Shown here piece by piece: positions 62,499-64,000 of a stretch of DNA of 64,000 nt; position 1 is the first letter of the stretch, and each line of letters starts with the position of its first letter. The DNA lies in assembly GCF_003693445.1 (NCBI RefSeq), contig NZ_RFAR01000051.1, positions 1 to 64,000 on the forward strand, given 5' to 3'. The stretch is from Aquitalea palustris. GTDB lineage: Bacteria > Pseudomonadota > Gammaproteobacteria > Burkholderiales > Chromobacteriaceae. The notes beneath the pieces are model-generated. The model was not told where the DNA came from. It worked only from the letters and a program-made list of their open reading frames with translations, and did not search any database. A program made the position numbers and the translations under genes.

Positions 62499-63281
62499 AT
62501 GATGCGTGCGCTTTATGTTGCCAAGACCGGGATGGACTCCAGCCAGTTCAATCTGGATGTCATTTCCAACAACCTGGCCAACGTCAACACCGTAGGTTTC
62601 AAGCGCGGGCGCGCTATTTTCGAAGATCTTTACTATCAGACCCTGCGTCAGCCAGGCGCGCAGCTGGCAGATGGCAGCACCACCCCCACCGGTTTGCAAG
62701 TAGGTACCGGTGCCACGGCAGTGGCCACCGCCAAGAACTTCACCCAGGGCAATATGACGCAGAGCAGTCAGCCGCTGGACTGGGCGATTACCGGTGACGG
62801 ATTTTTCCGCATCCTGCGCCCGGATGGCACCACTGCTTACACCCGTGATGGGGAATTCAAGCGCAACTCCAGTGGCGACATCGTTACTTCTGATGGCTAT
62901 CAGCTGAACCCCAATATCAATATCCCCAGCACGGCTTCGCAAATTACCGTTTCTACCGCTGGTGTAGTGCAGTACTTCCTGCCCAATAATCCGGCACCGC
63001 AAACCGCTGGCACCATCCAGCTGACGACTTTCATCAATCCGCAAGGTCTGGAAAGCGTTGGTAATAATCTGTACTTGCAGAGTGCTTCTTCGGGCGATCC
63101 GCAGGATGGTGATCCGGGTACGGATAGTCGTGGATTGGTCATGCAGGGTTTCCTGGAAGGTTCCAACGTCAATGTGACGGAAGAGCTGGTCAACATGATT
63201 ACCGCGCAGCGTTCGTTTGAAATGAACTCCAAGGCAATCACCACGGCTGACCAAATGCTGCAAAAGCTGACACAGATGTAA
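62499..63281 (+). CDS. flgG: Flagellar distal rod protein FlgG
   Basis: 260 residues starting MMRALYVAKTGMDSSQFNLD, with NLANVNTVGFKRGRAIFEDL and the C-terminal EELVNMITAQRSFEMNSKAI. Standard length for FlgG, the distal rod. TGAGGAA lies before the start. Confidence 0.97.
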   Translation: MMRALYVAKTGMDSSQFNLDVISNNLANVNTVGFKRGRAIFEDLYYQTLRQPGAQLADGSTTPTGLQVGTGATAVATAKNFTQGNMTQSSQPLDWAITGDGFFRILRPDGTTAYTRDGEFKRNSSGDIVTSDGYQLNPNINIPSTASQITVSTAGVVQYFLPNNPAPQTAGTIQLTTFINPQGLESVGNNLYLQSASSGDPQDGDPGTDSRGLVMQGFLEGSNVNVTEELVNMITAQRSFEMNSKAITTADQMLQKLTQM

Positions 63282-63361
63282 GCTGCCGGTTCTGCTGGTG
63301 GTATTTAAACGCTAAAATCAGGTTTTGCTTGATGGCCGGCAGGCGGTGCGAGGAGGGCGGG

Positions 63362-64000
63362 ATGAAAATGCTGAAATGGATGATACCGGGTGTGCTGGCC
63401 TTGCTGCTTGCCGGCTGTGCAGCGCAGGAACCGCCGCTGGTGACGCTGCCGATGACTGCCCGGCCGCAACCGCAAGCCAGTACAATGCCGGCTAATGGTT
63501 CCATCTTCCAGACAGGCAGTTACCGCGCCATGTTCGAAGACAAGATGCCGGCGCTGGTGGGCGATACCTTGACCATCTCGATTCAGGAAAAGTCCTCGAC
63601 CTCGCAGTCGGAACAAACCACAGCCACCCGCTCTTCCGCGCTTAATGAAAGCCTGACCAGTGGCATCCAGCTGCCCTTTGTGCCCAGCGGCCTGGGCAAG
63701 GGCATGGGCGCTTCCATTACTGGCAGTGGCTCGGCCAACAATACCGGCAAGGGCACCAACCAGGTAGCCACCACCTTTGTCAGCTCCATTACCGTTACCG
63801 TGATCGAAGTGCTGGCCAATGGCAACTTGGTGGTCAGCGGTGAAAAAGTGGTCCGCATCAATGGCGATACCGAATCCATCCGCCTGTCCGGTGTGGTCAA
63901 TCCGCGTGATATCGCGGCCGACCGCTCGGTGTCCTCGCTCAAGGTGGCCGATGCCCGCATCGAGCAGGAAACCAAGGGTAATAACCGTCTATACAATGAA
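63362..64000 (+). CDS. flgH: Flagellar L-ring lipoprotein FlgH (3' truncated by window)
   Basis: The first 213 residues are seen. A lipoprotein signal ends in the lipobox LLAGC (Cys about 19). The L-ring region has MFEDKMPALVGDTLTISIQE and the VLANGNLVVSGEKVVRING segment. FlgH forms the ring in the outer membrane. AGGAGG precedes the ATG. The remaining C-terminal residues, and presumably flgI onward, lie beyond the window. Confidence 0.96.
   Translation, partial: MKMLKWMIPGVLALLLAGCAAQEPPLVTLPMTARPQPQASTMPANGSIFQTGSYRAMFEDKMPALVGDTLTISIQEKSSTSQSEQTTATRSSALNESLTSGIQLPFVPSGLGKGMGASITGSGSANNTGKGTNQVATTFVSSITVTVIEVLANGNLVVSGEKVVRINGDTESIRLSGVVNPRDIAADRSVSSLKVADARIEQETKGNNRLYNE

Noticed and set aside
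1-64000. CRISPR arrays, insertion sequences, prophage, toxin-antitoxin or tRNA/rRNA genes
   Set aside because: No regularly spaced direct repeats, transposase or integrase motifs, terminal inverted repeats, or tRNA T-loop and acceptor pairings were recognised on either strand by eye.

Overview
The window reads as chromosomal DNA of a motile, polyhydroxyalkanoate-making betaproteobacterium of the order Neisseriales, most likely family Chromobacteriaceae (Chromobacterium, Aquitalea, Vogesella or Pseudogulbenkiania). The reasons are the moderately high GC content, a class I PHA synthase that closely resembles my recollection of the Chromobacterium enzyme, a leuC-leuD-leuB-asd-asd2-fimV-truA-trpF-trpB-trpA-accD block, and a second infA-type IF-1 gene with a basic tail. 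Naming the genus is inference. I see no rRNA, tRNA, insertion sequence, prophage, integrase or CRISPR array, and the gene density looks like core genome.

Layout. 1-7.9 kb: tryptophan catabolism by the kynurenine route (permease, kynU, kynB) with a divergent Lrp-type regulator, then a nitronate monooxygenase-like flavoenzyme, a YecD-type hydrolase, the ribosome-rescue hydrolase arfB and a REC-EAL phosphodiesterase. 8.2-11.6 kb: infA, a LysP-type permease and a MarC protein. 11.7-17.8 kb: a coupled three-gene set (HutD/Ves, acpH and a previously uncalled 54-residue basic protein), an iron-type alcohol dehydrogenase, a LysR/TauE divergent pair, a glycine-zipper protein, and a DUF2249 and helix-hairpin-helix pair. 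17.8-21.3 kb: a pqi envelope lipid-transport operon in which PqiA is split into two genes. 21.3-29.5 kb: amidase, DMT exporter, rRNA pseudouridine synthase, alpha/beta hydrolase, an unrecognised 352-residue protein, a DGC protein, a nucleotide pyrophosphatase-like hydrolase and a YkgJ-type cysteine-cluster protein.

29.7-36.3 kb: phaC-phaA on the minus strand, a fumarylacetoacetase-family gene coupled to hslR, an MFS transporter and an XRE/MmyB regulator. 36.4-53.1 kb: the amino-acid and envelope superblock. Leucine genes are interleaved with an entericidin-like lipoprotein, a PNPOx-fold protein and a small membrane protein. Two aspartate-semialdehyde dehydrogenase-family genes, two tandem FimV/HubP-type polar proteins, truA, trpFBA and accD follow. 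53.2-58.6 kb: a GlcD-type dehydrogenase, an intergenic region with an inverted pair of perfect DnaA boxes, an ABC-F ATPase, tsaD and an OsmC-family gene. 58.8 kb to the end: a flagellar flgBCDEFGH operon behind a clear sigma-54 promoter, cut by the window end inside flgH.

I do not see an obviously new multi-gene system. The most useful leads are the small protein behind acpH, the tandem FimV paralogs with different periplasmic architecture, the DnaA-box cluster, the split PqiA, and several near-perfect operator palindromes.
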